A stretch of DNA of 14,416 nucleotides. Origin: Firmicutes bacterium UBA5010 (lineage in GTDB: Bacteria > Bacillota > Clostridia > Tissierellales > Sedimentibacteraceae). Below are positions 1 to 6,654 of the stretch, piece after piece. The first letter of the stretch is position 1; the number at the start of each line of letters is the position of its first letter. The notes under the pieces were generated by a model. The model saw only the letters and a list, made by a program, of their open reading frames with translations, had not been told where the DNA came from and did not search any database. The stretch spans positions 1-14,416 of the forward strand of contig DGYI01000003.1 in NCBI GenBank assembly GCA_002396645.1. The letters run 5' to 3'. The position numbers and the translations under genes are program-made.

Positions 1-2
1 AT

Positions 3-281
3 ATGACTATAGAAATAAGTATATTAATAGCAGTAATAGGCTGCTTTGTCGGTCTAGGGGGGTGGATAAAGGGCAGAGATAGCAAGATTGCAGCTGATGC
101 AGAGTGGAAGGGGACGGTCAATGCAAAGCTTGATGTGATTGTTGGTATAAAGGAAAATGTTGAAAAAATCGAGAACAAATTTAATGAACATGACAAGAAA
201 ATAACAGCACTCGAACAATCAATAAAATCTGCGCATCATAGGTTAAACAAAATAGAGGGGATCAAAGATGAAAAAGACTAA
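3..281 (+). CDS. Small phage membrane protein with coiled coil (XhlA-like)
   Basis: A 92-residue protein with one hydrophobic segment at about residues 4-22 (isoleucine, valine and glycine rich). A charged, heptad-like stretch follows at about 40-88, predicted to be a coiled coil. This layout matches the small proteins next to phage holins, including the haemolysin XhlA type, but I see no signature that fixes the family. It is the first gene of a lysis cassette and overlaps the next gene by 14 bases. The ATG lies two bases inside the window, so its ribosome binding site is not visible and a start further upstream cannot be excluded. Probable role: membrane-associated helper of the holin or lysis system (inference from position). 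Confidence 0.7.
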   Translation: MTIEISILIAVIGCFVGLGGWIKGRDSKIAADAEWKGTVNAKLDVIVGIKENVEKIENKFNEHDKKITALEQSIKSAHHRLNKIEGIKDEKD

Positions 282-492
282 ATTTTCAAAATTTATAGTA
301 GCTGCAGTGATAATATTAAACATTATCTTTACTGCAGCTGTTTTATTTGTATTCTTAAAGACATCTAATGAGCCTATTACTCTTGTTGGATGTTGGTTTG
401 CATTTACAACAGGTGAGCTCTGGATGTTAGCATCTATAAAAAAATCAGAAGTAAATAAAAATAATTCTAAGGAGGATGATTATGAAAATTAA
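268..492 (+). CDS. Small phage membrane protein of lysis cassette
   Basis: A 74-residue protein with a Lys-rich start, a clear membrane segment at about residues 9-31 and a second hydrophobic stretch at about 37-57, ending in a polar Lys/Asn/Asp tail. GAGGGG at 255-260 lies seven bases before the ATG. It overlaps both neighbours, so it is translationally coupled between the coiled-coil protein and the holin-like gene. I do not recognise the family. A second holin or antiholin would fit its size and place, but this is inference. Confidence 0.7.
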   Translation: MKKTKFSKFIVAAVIILNIIFTAAVLFVFLKTSNEPITLVGCWFAFTTGELWMLASIKKSEVNKNNSKEDDYEN

Positions 493-715
493 CTGGAAAC
501 AAAAATTAACAAGTAGAAAGTTTTGGGCTGCTTTTATAGGCTTTATTACGGCCTTATTAGTAGCATTTGGAGTTGACAATCTTACACTAGAGCAAGTTGT
601 AGCTTTAATTACTGCAGCTAGTACCCTTATAGCTTATATAGTTGGAGAGGGTATAGTTGATGCAGCCAGAGTAAACAGCGAAAAGGAGATTATCAACGAT
701 GATATACAAGGGTGA
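482..715 (+). CDS. Putative phage holin
   Basis: A 77-residue protein opening with a short Lys/Arg/Trp-rich cytoplasmic stretch (NWKQKLTSRKFW). Two hydrophobic segments follow at about residues 12-30 and 38-57, then a charged tail. This is the usual plan of small two-TM Gram-positive phage holins, which open the membrane for the endolysin. I chose ATG 482 rather than the in-frame ATG at 476: GGAGG at 471-475 is six bases from 482 but directly abuts 476. The end overlaps the endolysin start by 17 bases, supporting a joint lysis role. Family assignment rests on topology and context, not on a catalytic motif. Confidence 0.7.
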   Translation: MKINWKQKLTSRKFWAAFIGFITALLVAFGVDNLTLEQVVALITAASTLIAYIVGEGIVDAARVNSEKEIINDDIQG

Positions 716-1211
716 TTATAAAATAAGCTCTCCATACGGACCTAGAAATATAAACGGAGATACAAGATTCCATAAGGGAGTAGACTTTGTCGGCACAGAT
801 AAGACAATTATAGCCCCATGCGACGGGAGAATAGTATCTTCGACTATAATTACCGATAAGAATAACTTAACATGGGAATGGGGCAATTATGTTCGATTAG
901 ACACACAAGACGGACATAGATTATTTTTTTGCCATTTGGCTAGCAGGAATGTTAAGGTGGGTCAGACGGTTAAAAAAGGAGATATAATCGGCATAGAAGG
1001 CAATACCGGATATTCTTTCGGTAGCCATTGCCATTTTGAGGTTAGGGCAAAAGACAATATACCTATAGATCCGATTAAATATTTAGAAAGTATTAATAAA
1101 ACTGATAGAGAGAAAACGCAAGAATACTTTGGATTTGACGATAACACTATGAATTATTTAGATAAACACCCTTATTCTAAAGACTTGTATCGTAAACTAT
1201 CTAAGTTTTAG
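699..1211 (+). CDS. Phage endolysin, M23 family metallopeptidase
   Basis: A 170-residue zinc peptidase of the M23 (lysostaphin/LytM) family that cuts peptide cross-bridges of peptidoglycan. Metal ligands are visible as HKGVD (His25, Asp29) and HCH (His110, His112), with an additional conserved His79 in FCHL. The fold starts right at the N-terminus (SPYGPR) with no signal peptide, as expected of an endolysin released through a holin. After the domain ends near residue 130, about 35 residues remain (FGFDDNTMNYL...HPY...LYRKL). They look like a compact helical C-terminal module, possibly for wall binding. AAAAGGAG at 681-688 sits ten bases before the ATG. It is the last gene of the overlapping lysis cassette. 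Confidence 0.92.
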   Translation: MIYKGDYKISSPYGPRNINGDTRFHKGVDFVGTDKTIIAPCDGRIVSSTIITDKNNLTWEWGNYVRLDTQDGHRLFFCHLASRNVKVGQTVKKGDIIGIEGNTGYSFGSHCHFEVRAKDNIPIDPIKYLESINKTDREKTQEYFGFDDNTMNYLDKHPYSKDLYRKLSKF

Positions 1212-1218
1212 AATTATG

Positions 1219-1247
1219 TTGAAATATGCTGAAGATTGTAGTAAAAT
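1219..1247 (+). promoter_or_regulatory. Sigma-A-type promoter for the small membrane protein gene
   Basis: TTGAAA at 1219-1224 and TAAAAT at 1242-1247 with a 17-base spacer, about 35 bases before the GTG start at 1283. It lies just after the endolysin stop, so the downstream gene can be expressed independently of the lysis operon. Confidence 0.6.
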
Positions 1248-1282
1248 ATTTCCATGAATAAAAAAACTTGGAGGACAAGAAC

Positions 1283-1564
1283 GTGGTAAAATTAGGGAAA
1301 GTAATAATGACATCTGCTATAATTCCATTCATAATAGGTCTATACAAATTATTGGCGTATAATAACGGCGAAAGATATACTGAAGACGCGATAAATGCAT
1401 ATGTCGGCGGGGATGCTTATAATTATATAATTAATGGAAATTATTTTACTGGATTTATGGTAATGGCTTTAATCTTAGCGGTAATAGGAAGCTGTCTCTT
1501 AATTACAGGGACGATAAAAGATATTGAATATGAAAGAAGAATGAAAGAACTTGAAGGTAAATAA
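1283..1564 (+). CDS. Small two-TM membrane protein, unknown function
   Basis: A 93-residue protein with hydrophobic segments at about residues 4-22 (VIMTSAIIPFIIGLYKLL) and 50-70 (FTGFMVMALILAVIGSCLLI). They are separated by a polar loop containing YVGGDAYNYIINGNY, and the tail is charged. I chose GTG 1283 as start because GGAGG at 1270-1274 is eight bases upstream; the in-frame TTG at 1268 overlaps that ribosome binding site. The loop recalls uncharacterised membrane proteins of Firmicutes, but I assign no function. It has its own promoter after the endolysin, so it may be a cargo gene rather than part of the lysis operon. Confidence 0.75.
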   Translation: MVKLGKVIMTSAIIPFIIGLYKLLAYNNGERYTEDAINAYVGGDAYNYIINGNYFTGFMVMALILAVIGSCLLITGTIKDIEYERRMKELEGK

Positions 1565-1640
1565 TTAATTACCCACGGATAAATTCGGGCGATTTTATAT
1601 TTATATAAGTTAAACACATAATTTTTGAGGGAGAATTTTA

Positions 1641-3548
1641 ATGTTGAAAAAGAAATCTATTTTAGTGATAACAATAATTATGATAAGTATGGTATTATTT
1701 AGTTCTACTGTGTATGCAAGCAGTAATATAAGTGTGACATATAACGGTACACCAATTAAATTTGATACGCAGCCTATAATGAAAAATGGTAGAGTACTTG
1801 TGCCGCTTAGAGCAATCGGAGAGACATTAGGTGTGAATTTTGAGTGGGTACAGGAAACAAAAAGTGTATTTTATTATAATAATAGTGGGGTAGGGTATAA
1901 ATTATATATAGATAACCCTAAGGTTGAAATTAAAAAAGGACAAGGTGTACCCGATGAACATATTACGATTGATATGTCTCCTACACTTATAAATGGAAGA
2001 ACTTATGTGCCCGTGAGATTTATAGCGGAGAGTTTTGGTATTGATGTTAATTGGAACGATAAAACGCAAACAGTTATCATAAAAGATAAAGACGTAAAAA
2101 TACAAGAGGAATATGATAACAAAATTTATACAATTTATGCTGTCGAGGGTACAGGTAAATATGCAGGCTGGAATCAGCTAAAAGGATATCCCGGAGAAAA
2201 TTTGAAAAAAATATTTTTTAAATTTAGTAATGAAGATGGAATTTCTAAGACAGAGTATAAACATGAATACATTGGAAAATATGATTTCTCAAAGTCTGTC
2301 ACATGGGTAGATTCGCTTGGATTTGTTCATATTAACACTATTGATGAATTATTTAGAATTCAAACCGGGCTTGGTCAAGATGCAATAGATAAAATGTTAA
2401 AAGTTTATGGACATATGTATTATGAATGGTATGAAGCTAATACGATGTTATATTATAATTATGTAGAAAAATATCTGATTGCTAAAGGAGAGATTGAGCC
2501 AAAGTCACTATTTCCTAGCAAAAACCCATATGATTACCTTCAGGATAAGGATGTTGTTTCAAAATTGTATAATAATAGGGCTAAGATTGATTTTTATGAT
2601 AAAACTTATGAAGTATATTCAATTTCCAGCGATGATGGATGGAGACAGCTTAAAGGTTTTTATGGAGAAGATTATTTTGACTTGTTCTTTTATATAAATA
2701 GGGATGCACAAAAAAATATTGTTTATATTAAATATGACACTGTTTTAAAAGATACATATGATTTTAATAAAGATATTTCGTGGATAGGCTTAGATTATAA
2801 AACATGTAAATCCAAACTAGATGTATATAATGCTATTAATTATAATCTTAATATAGGTGATACGAGGATTATCGAATATTATACTGATTATAGTAAAGAA
2901 ACCAAACCTCTTGACATTGTATCTGAGAGTGATAATGTTTTGTATGAAGCTTTTTATTACTTACATAATGAACAATATAAATTTTTTGTTGAGGAGTATT
3001 TAACTCAAATAGGATTAAATCTCGATTTACCATCTGAAAACAAGGACTATTTGTATTTAGAAGAGCTTATACCAAGAAAGTTATCTGAAGATGAAATTTT
3101 AATGCTAATAAATAATTTTGTTTTTCTTAGAAGTGAAAAAATGTATGATTCGCTAGGAAGAGAAGCTAATTTAAATAATTTTATTATGCTTAAGGGCAAA
3201 AAACTTTCTGAGTGGGGAGAGATAAGCTCAATTCAGGCATTGAAAGAGAAAGATTATGAGCAATATAAACTTGAACTGGAGTATATTTCTGAAGATAATT
3301 TATACAAAAAATATAGAGTTTCATTTGCCTTTGATCCTCATAGAGATGATACTACGAGAATGAAAGCCGACATAATATACTATGTAGATAATGATCTTCA
3401 AAAATACAAATTAGGATATATACCTATAAAACCTTATCCTTCAGATGTATTTAATGCTAACGGAATTAGAATTGTGTTCAAGAATAATAAAGCATATTTG
3501 AATAAAGCAGATTTAGAAGAAAAAGGAATACCGCTTATAAAAAAATAA
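1641..3548 (+). CDS. Secreted stalk-domain (copper amine oxidase N-terminal-like) protein with duplicated module
   Basis: A 635-residue exported protein. Residues 1-26 are a signal peptide (KKK start, hydrophobic core, likely cut after VYA). Residues about 30-150 hold two copies of the copper-amine-oxidase N-terminal/stalk motif: NGRVLVPLRAIGETLG...W and NGRTYVPVRFIAESFG...W. These are common in surface proteins of clostridia and do not imply oxidase activity. Two related segments follow, about 161-283 and 321-458. They share the landmarks YxxxW..QLKG..GE, a Phe-rich strand, YDF.K...W and a helical V.EYL end, so they look like an internal duplication. The last about 160 residues I do not recognise. 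GAGGGAG lies eight bases before the ATG. A surface or wall-associated role is likely; the specific function is unknown. Confidence 0.85.
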   Translation: MLKKKSILVITIIMISMVLFSSTVYASSNISVTYNGTPIKFDTQPIMKNGRVLVPLRAIGETLGVNFEWVQETKSVFYYNNSGVGYKLYIDNPKVEIKKGQGVPDEHITIDMSPTLINGRTYVPVRFIAESFGIDVNWNDKTQTVIIKDKDVKIQEEYDNKIYTIYAVEGTGKYAGWNQLKGYPGENLKKIFFKFSNEDGISKTEYKHEYIGKYDFSKSVTWVDSLGFVHINTIDELFRIQTGLGQDAIDKMLKVYGHMYYEWYEANTMLYYNYVEKYLIAKGEIEPKSLFPSKNPYDYLQDKDVVSKLYNNRAKIDFYDKTYEVYSISSDDGWRQLKGFYGEDYFDLFFYINRDAQKNIVYIKYDTVLKDTYDFNKDISWIGLDYKTCKSKLDVYNAINYNLNIGDTRIIEYYTDYSKETKPLDIVSESDNVLYEAFYYLHNEQYKFFVEEYLTQIGLNLDLPSENKDYLYLEELIPRKLSEDEILMLINNFVFLRSEKMYDSLGREANLNNFIMLKGKKLSEWGEISSIQALKEKDYEQYKLELEYISEDNLYKKYRVSFAFDPHRDDTTRMKADIIYYVDNDLQKYKLGYIPIKPYPSDVFNANGIRIVFKNNKAYLNKADLEEKGIPLIKK

Positions 3549-3607
3549 ACAAACAAATATGTGAGTTACTATAATAAGAAATCTTATGTATTTTAAAAAC
3601 AGTTACA

Positions 3608-3636
3608 TACCGGGAATAGCACTCCCGGTATTTTTT
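3608..3636 (+). terminator. Rho-independent terminator after the stalk-domain gene
   Basis: Perfect 8-bp stem TACCGGGA / TCCCGGTA (3608-3615 with 3623-3630), 7-base loop, followed by six T. It separates the stalk-domain gene from the lipoprotein gene. Confidence 0.9.
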
Positions 3637-3663
3637 ATAATATATTGTAAAAAAATAAAATAA

Positions 3664-3691
3664 TTGATAAAATTACAAATTATGATATAAT
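3664..3691 (+). promoter_or_regulatory. Extended -10 promoter of the lipoprotein gene
   Basis: TTGATA at 3664-3669, 16-base spacer, TATAAT at 3686-3691 preceded by TGA (extended -10). The predicted transcript start near 3698 rules out the in-frame TTG at 3691 as a start codon and supports ATG 3727. Confidence 0.75.
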
Positions 3692-3726
3692 TGTATATAA
3701 TTATACAACATGTGGAGGAAAGTGAA

Positions 3727-4692
3727 ATGAACAAGGTTAAAAATTCTATATTCATAACTTTATTATTAATATTTATGTTAGTACTAAGTTCATGTTCATC
3801 TCAAGTCAATGCTAATATAAAAAATAAAGATATAATAGTAGAGATGAAATTGGCAGAAAAAAAACATGATGCCTTATTAGCTACAGCAATAAGTGTTGAA
3901 CCATATATTATACCTCATGAATTTGCTAATATTAAAATTATAGGTTTTTCTTTTGGAAATACTAAAGGAACCGAAATTTCATCAGATAGTATAATAGGCG
4001 CAATAGCCAAATCATTATTTATTATGACAGCAGATAAAGGTAATCGAGATGCTAGATTTGCGTTATATTATGAAGCTTCTGTGACTGATAATGTTGAATC
4101 TGCAAGAGATTTAACAGAAATTGAAGAATGGGCATATAGACTAATTGATAATAAGAATGATGAAGGTGTTTATGAAAGAAATTCTCTTAAGGGAGAATAT
4201 CTTAAAATAGATAAGCCTTCTTATGGATCAATGTTATATCATGTGTATTTAGATTCAGAATCTTTTGATGTTATAGTACCTTCTAGTAATAATCGTAATA
4301 TTATTTTAAGATTTAATATAGCTGAATTAACGGATGAGAATAATATAGCTAAACAAGGTAAAAAGGAAAAAGACGAAAAGAAAGATGAAGAGCCTAAATT
4401 ATCTGACGAAGAAATTGATGCAATTTTAAAGAATATTGTTGTTAAACATGAAGCTCAACAAATTATAAATGGAGAGCAAAAACTTGTGGTTTACACTAAT
4501 AATAACGGAGATAAGACTTTTAATGGAAATTTAAGTGTTAGTGGAAAAAACCACAAAGGAGAAACAAAGTGGTTTGATATGCTATTTGTAGAGGACTTGG
4601 AAGCAGGTAAAGGTAGTTACTCTATTCTTTGGGTAGATCCTAATTATTTATATGATGTTGTATATAGTTGGTCTGCTATAGAAGTTAAATAA
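3727..4692 (+). CDS. Lipoprotein of unknown function
   Basis: A 321-residue protein with a type II signal peptide: hydrophobic residues 8-20 and lipobox LSSC, lipidated Cys23. It should be anchored on the outside of the membrane. The N-terminal half (to about 210) is a mixed alpha/beta region without recognised motifs. A highly charged linker follows (KKEKDEKKDEEP), then a C-terminal beta-rich segment (about 240-321) with alternating strands such as KLVVYTNNNG and GNLSVSG, resembling an Ig-like or beta-sandwich domain. ATG 3727 has GGAGG at 3714-3718. The gene is monocistronic: its own promoter lies upstream and a terminator follows. Placed after the phage lysis genes, it may be a lysogenic-conversion surface protein (inference). 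Confidence 0.82.
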   Translation: MNKVKNSIFITLLLIFMLVLSSCSSQVNANIKNKDIIVEMKLAEKKHDALLATAISVEPYIIPHEFANIKIIGFSFGNTKGTEISSDSIIGAIAKSLFIMTADKGNRDARFALYYEASVTDNVESARDLTEIEEWAYRLIDNKNDEGVYERNSLKGEYLKIDKPSYGSMLYHVYLDSESFDVIVPSSNNRNIILRFNIAELTDENNIAKQGKKEKDEKKDEEPKLSDEEIDAILKNIVVKHEAQQIINGEQKLVVYTNNNGDKTFNGNLSVSGKNHKGETKWFDMLFVEDLEAGKGSYSILWVDPNYLYDVVYSWSAIEVK

Positions 4693-4757
4693 AAAATTTA
4701 AAAGCAATAGATGATTAAGAATTTTCGAACAAAACATAGCATCATAAATTTAAACTT

Positions 4758-4791
4758 AAAGCCATGAATTGACAAGTTCTTGGCTTTTTTT
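4758..4791 (+). terminator. Rho-independent terminator after the lipoprotein gene
   Basis: AAGCCA-t-GAATT pairs with AGTTC-t-TGGCTT around a GACA loop (4759-4786, one T-T mismatch and one G-T pair), followed by a T run to 4791. Confidence 0.85.
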
Positions 4792-4795
4792 ATTT

Positions 4796-4823
4796 TTGAC
4801 AAAATTTTCATATATGATATAAT
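4796..4823 (+). promoter_or_regulatory. Extended -10 promoter of the TPR protein gene
   Basis: TTGACA at 4796-4801, 16-base spacer, TATAAT at 4818-4823 preceded by TGA. Architecture and the core ATGATATAATT are the same as in the lipoprotein promoter about 1.1 kb upstream. Confidence 0.8.
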
Positions 4824-4852
4824 TAATAAAAAACAAATTGAGGGGTATTTTT

Positions 4853-6109
4853 ATGTGGCTATTATCAATTTTTCTTCTTTTAATGGGAACAATTATTGGA
4901 TTATTATTAAATGATAGAATTAATAAACCATTAGGAAAGATGTCTGTTTATGAAACATCTAAAATAATATGTTTAATCACTCCGACAATAATAAGTATGA
5001 TTATTTTAGTATCATTATTTTTTGCAGATAAAGTTAGTATTGAGGCTGGTGGGCTAGGTATATTTGGGATACTTGCTACTGTATGGTTAGGGTTAAATAT
5101 TTATAATTTTATTGAAAAGAGAGAACTTGAAAATTTAAATAAAGAGTTTATTGATATTAAAAATAAGACTATTGATAATATTAAAATACAAGAAAATTTA
5201 ATTGAAGAACTAAAAATACAAAAAGAAGAACATAAACATGAAATAGATAAGTTGCATAGTCAACTTTTAGAATCAGAAAAAAATAATTATATTCAATCAA
5301 CCACTGCACTTGCACTTGCTATAAATGATGAAGAACAAGAGATTACTTATTATAATGATATAGTAAATAAATATCCCGATGATGTTATAGGTTATTTTCT
5401 TAGGGTTAAATATTATAAAGATAAGAACGATTATGATAAAGTAATAGATAATTTAAACGAATTAATAAGAATTAATCCAAATGATTATACATCATATAAT
5501 AGTAGAGGAAATGCAAAGAAAGCAAAAGGAGATATAGAAGGAGCAATAAGTGATTACGATGAGGCAATAAAATTAGATTCAGAATATACTTATGCATATT
5601 TTTGTAGAGGAAATGCAAAGCAAGGAAAAAAAGATATAGAAGGAGCAATAAGTGATTATAATAGGGTAATAGAAGTAGATTCTAAAGATGCTTATGCATA
5701 TTGTTTTAGAGGAAATGCAAAGGAAGCAAAAGGAGATATAGAAGGAGCAATAAGTGATTATGATAAGACGATAGAAGTAAATTCTAATTATGCTTATGCA
5801 TATTGTTGTAGAGGAAATGTAAAAAAAGAAAAAGGAGATATAGAAGGAGCAATAAGTGATTATGATGAGGCAATAAAATTAGATTCAGAATATGCTTATG
5901 CATATTTTTGTAGAGGAATTGCAAAAAAAGAACAAGGAGATATAGCAGAAAATTCTATAGATAATAATTTAAATAAAGAAGAAGTAGTTGAGTTGTATGA
6001 TAAAGCAATAGCTTCTTTTGAAAAATATTTAGAGTTTGATAAAGAAGATAAAGATGTAATTGAATTGATTGATGAAATAAAGATGAAAATAGAAGAAATA
6101 AAAAAATGA
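4853..6109 (+). CDS. Membrane-anchored tetratricopeptide repeat (TPR) protein
   Basis: A 418-residue protein. Hydrophobic segments at about residues 2-20, 38-58 and 66-86 form an N-terminal membrane anchor. A charged coiled coil covers about 88-145 (ENLNKEF...KLHSQLLESEK). TPR units follow from about 150 to 400. The central units have exact 34-residue spacing with consensus RGNAKxxKGDIEGAISDYDxxIxxxSxYAYAYxCRG, a typical TPR pattern for protein-protein contacts. The last unit is interrupted by an insert (NSIDNNLNKEEVVE). ATG 4853 is chosen because GAGGGG at 4840-4845 lies seven bases upstream; the in-frame TTG at 4838 overlaps that site. The protein has its own promoter and no enzymatic domain. 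Its partner is unknown, and the array is unusually uniform at DNA level. Confidence 0.87.
   Translation: MWLLSIFLLLMGTIIGLLLNDRINKPLGKMSVYETSKIICLITPTIISMIILVSLFFADKVSIEAGGLGIFGILATVWLGLNIYNFIEKRELENLNKEFIDIKNKTIDNIKIQENLIEELKIQKEEHKHEIDKLHSQLLESEKNNYIQSTTALALAINDEEQEITYYNDIVNKYPDDVIGYFLRVKYYKDKNDYDKVIDNLNELIRINPNDYTSYNSRGNAKKAKGDIEGAISDYDEAIKLDSEYTYAYFCRGNAKQGKKDIEGAISDYNRVIEVDSKDAYAYCFRGNAKEAKGDIEGAISDYDKTIEVNSNYAYAYCCRGNVKKEKGDIEGAISDYDEAIKLDSEYAYAYFCRGIAKKEQGDIAENSIDNNLNKEEVVELYDKAIASFEKYLEFDKEDKDVIELIDEIKMKIEEIKK
5504..5948 (+). repeat. Tandem 102-bp coding repeat array (TPR units)
   Basis: The landmark AGAGGAA starts at 5504, 5606, 5708, 5810 and 5912, exactly 102 bases apart, giving four full units and a diverging fifth. 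Units starting at 5504 and 5810 are nearly identical through the segment GATGAGGCAATAAAATTAGA and the following bases. This points to recent duplication or gene conversion, with copy number likely to vary. Confidence 0.95.
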
Positions 6110-6172
6110 AATTAGGTTTAACTAGTAAAAAAAGATTTAAACTTTTAAAGATGACGATTTATCTGATTACAT

Positions 6173-6243
6173 AAAAAAATAGAAACAACTCGTTCCCTAC
6201 CACAGTTCGGAGTTGTTTCACATACCAACCACAAAGGATTGAT
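6173..6243 (-). ncRNA. Candidate small RNA, copy 1 (minus strand)
   Basis: A consensus minus-strand promoter (6250-6278) is followed about 7 bases later by a predicted start near 6243. About 24 bases with GTGGTTGGT come next, then a perfect 10-bp hairpin (GAAACAACTC 6182-6191 with GAGTTGTTTC 6210-6219) and, on the minus strand only, TA plus seven T. The plus strand has no T run after the hairpin, so orientation is clear. Predicted length is about 71 nt with no convincing ORF. A second copy lies at 6528-6596; the two share 48 of 55 positions from the -35 box to GTTGGT, and a similar loop (CTNTNGTNGGGR). No known RNA family was recognised. Confidence 0.72.
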
Positions 6244-6249
6244 AAATTC

Positions 6250-6278
6250 ATTATATCATATTATTTGTAAAAATTCAA
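6250..6278 (-). promoter_or_regulatory. Extended -10 promoter of small RNA copy 1
   Basis: Read on the minus strand: TTGAAT (6278-6273), 17-base spacer, TATAAT (6255-6250) preceded by TGA. Confidence 0.8.
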
Positions 6279-6299
6279 ATAAGAAACATAAAATAATAC

Positions 6300-6328
6300 T
6301 TGACATATTGGCAGACATAAAATATAAT
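6300..6328 (+). promoter_or_regulatory. Consensus promoter of the RHH repressor gene
   Basis: TTGACA at 6300-6305, 17-base spacer, TATAAT at 6323-6328, about 33 bases before the ATG. Five of six -35 and all -10 positions are ideal or near ideal, and the spacer contains the first of two TGGCAGACA repeats. Confidence 0.85.
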
Positions 6329-6344
6329 TAATTTGTGGCAGACA
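6309..6344 (+). repeat. Direct-repeat operator candidate of the RHH gene
   Basis: TGGCAGACA occurs at 6309-6317 and again at 6336-6344, 27 bases apart, flanking the -10 box. RHH repressors commonly bind short repeated half-sites at their own promoter, so autorepression by the downstream gene product is the simplest reading (inference). Confidence 0.6.
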
Positions 6345-6360
6345 ATAAGTAGGTGATTAA

Positions 6361-6537
6361 ATGACTCCACGAACAGGACGTCCTCCAATTGAAAATCCAA
6401 AATCTGAAAGAATAACTGTAAGGTTAGATAAAGATAGAGTAAAGATACTTGATGCATATTGTGAACAAGAAAAAATTGAACGTGCAGAAGCTATTAGACG
6501 AGGAATTGATAAATTAGAGGATTGTATAAAAAAATAG
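6361..6537 (+). CDS. Small ribbon-helix-helix (CopG-like) transcriptional regulator
   Basis: A 58-residue protein. After GRPPIENPKS comes the beta strand ERITVRLDKDRVKIL, then two helices: KILDAYCEQEKI and RAEAIRRGIDKLEDCI. This is the standard RHH layout: the strand enters the DNA major groove as a dimer and the second helix packs the dimer. The GRPP...NPKS...ITVRLD start is a recurrent form among mobile-element regulators of Firmicutes. AGGTG at 6351-6355 precedes the ATG. It has a consensus promoter with two TGGCAGACA repeats, so it probably represses itself. Its stop codon lies inside the terminator hairpin of minus-strand small RNA copy 2, so the two genes overlap tail to tail. No toxin partner is adjacent. 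Confidence 0.85.
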   Translation: MTPRTGRPPIENPKSERITVRLDKDRVKILDAYCEQEKIERAEAIRRGIDKLEDCIKK

Positions 6538-6596
6538 ATTGTTCTCCCCGACAAAAGATTGAACAATCTATTTAGCACCAACCACGAGTGATTGAT
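6528..6596 (-). ncRNA. Candidate small RNA, copy 2 (minus strand)
   Basis: Paralogue of the RNA at 6173-6243. The minus-strand promoter (6603-6631) predicts a start near 6596. The conserved GTGGTTGGT 5' segment is followed by a hairpin (TAGATTGTTC 6535-6544 with GAACAATCTA 6561-6570, extendable by three A-T pairs) and seven T on the minus strand (6534-6528). The stem sequence differs entirely from copy 1, yet stem length, loop motif, T-run length and 5' segment are kept. That pattern suggests selection on RNA structure. Predicted length is about 69 nt. The 3' end overlaps the last codons of the RHH gene in antisense. Confidence 0.72.
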
Positions 6597-6602
6597 AAAT
6601 TC

Positions 6603-6631
6603 ATTATATCATATCGTTTGTGGAAATTCAA
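6603..6631 (-). promoter_or_regulatory. Extended -10 promoter of small RNA copy 2
   Basis: Read on the minus strand: TTGAAT (6631-6626), 17-base spacer, TATAAT (6608-6603) preceded by TGA. It matches the copy 1 promoter except for two 2-base changes in the spacer. Confidence 0.8.
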
Positions 6632-6654
6632 ATATTTTTTAGGAGAGTGATGTA

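Noticed and set aside
1902..2697. Short ORFs on both strands inside the stalk-domain gene
   Set aside because: Alternative-frame shadows of a long, well-supported gene.
6275..6581. Minus-strand ORFs opposite the RHH gene
   Set aside because: They are shadows of the RHH coding frame and the small RNA genes; no ribosome binding sites or protein-like composition.
6173..6596. Type III toxin-antitoxin system (tandem RNA antitoxin)
   Set aside because: No ToxN/AbiQ-type endoribonuclease gene is adjacent and the RNA copies are not in tandem.
6224..6631. CRISPR-like direct repeats around the RHH gene
   Set aside because: Only two copies, separated by about 350 bases with a gene between; promoter and terminator features explain the similarity better.
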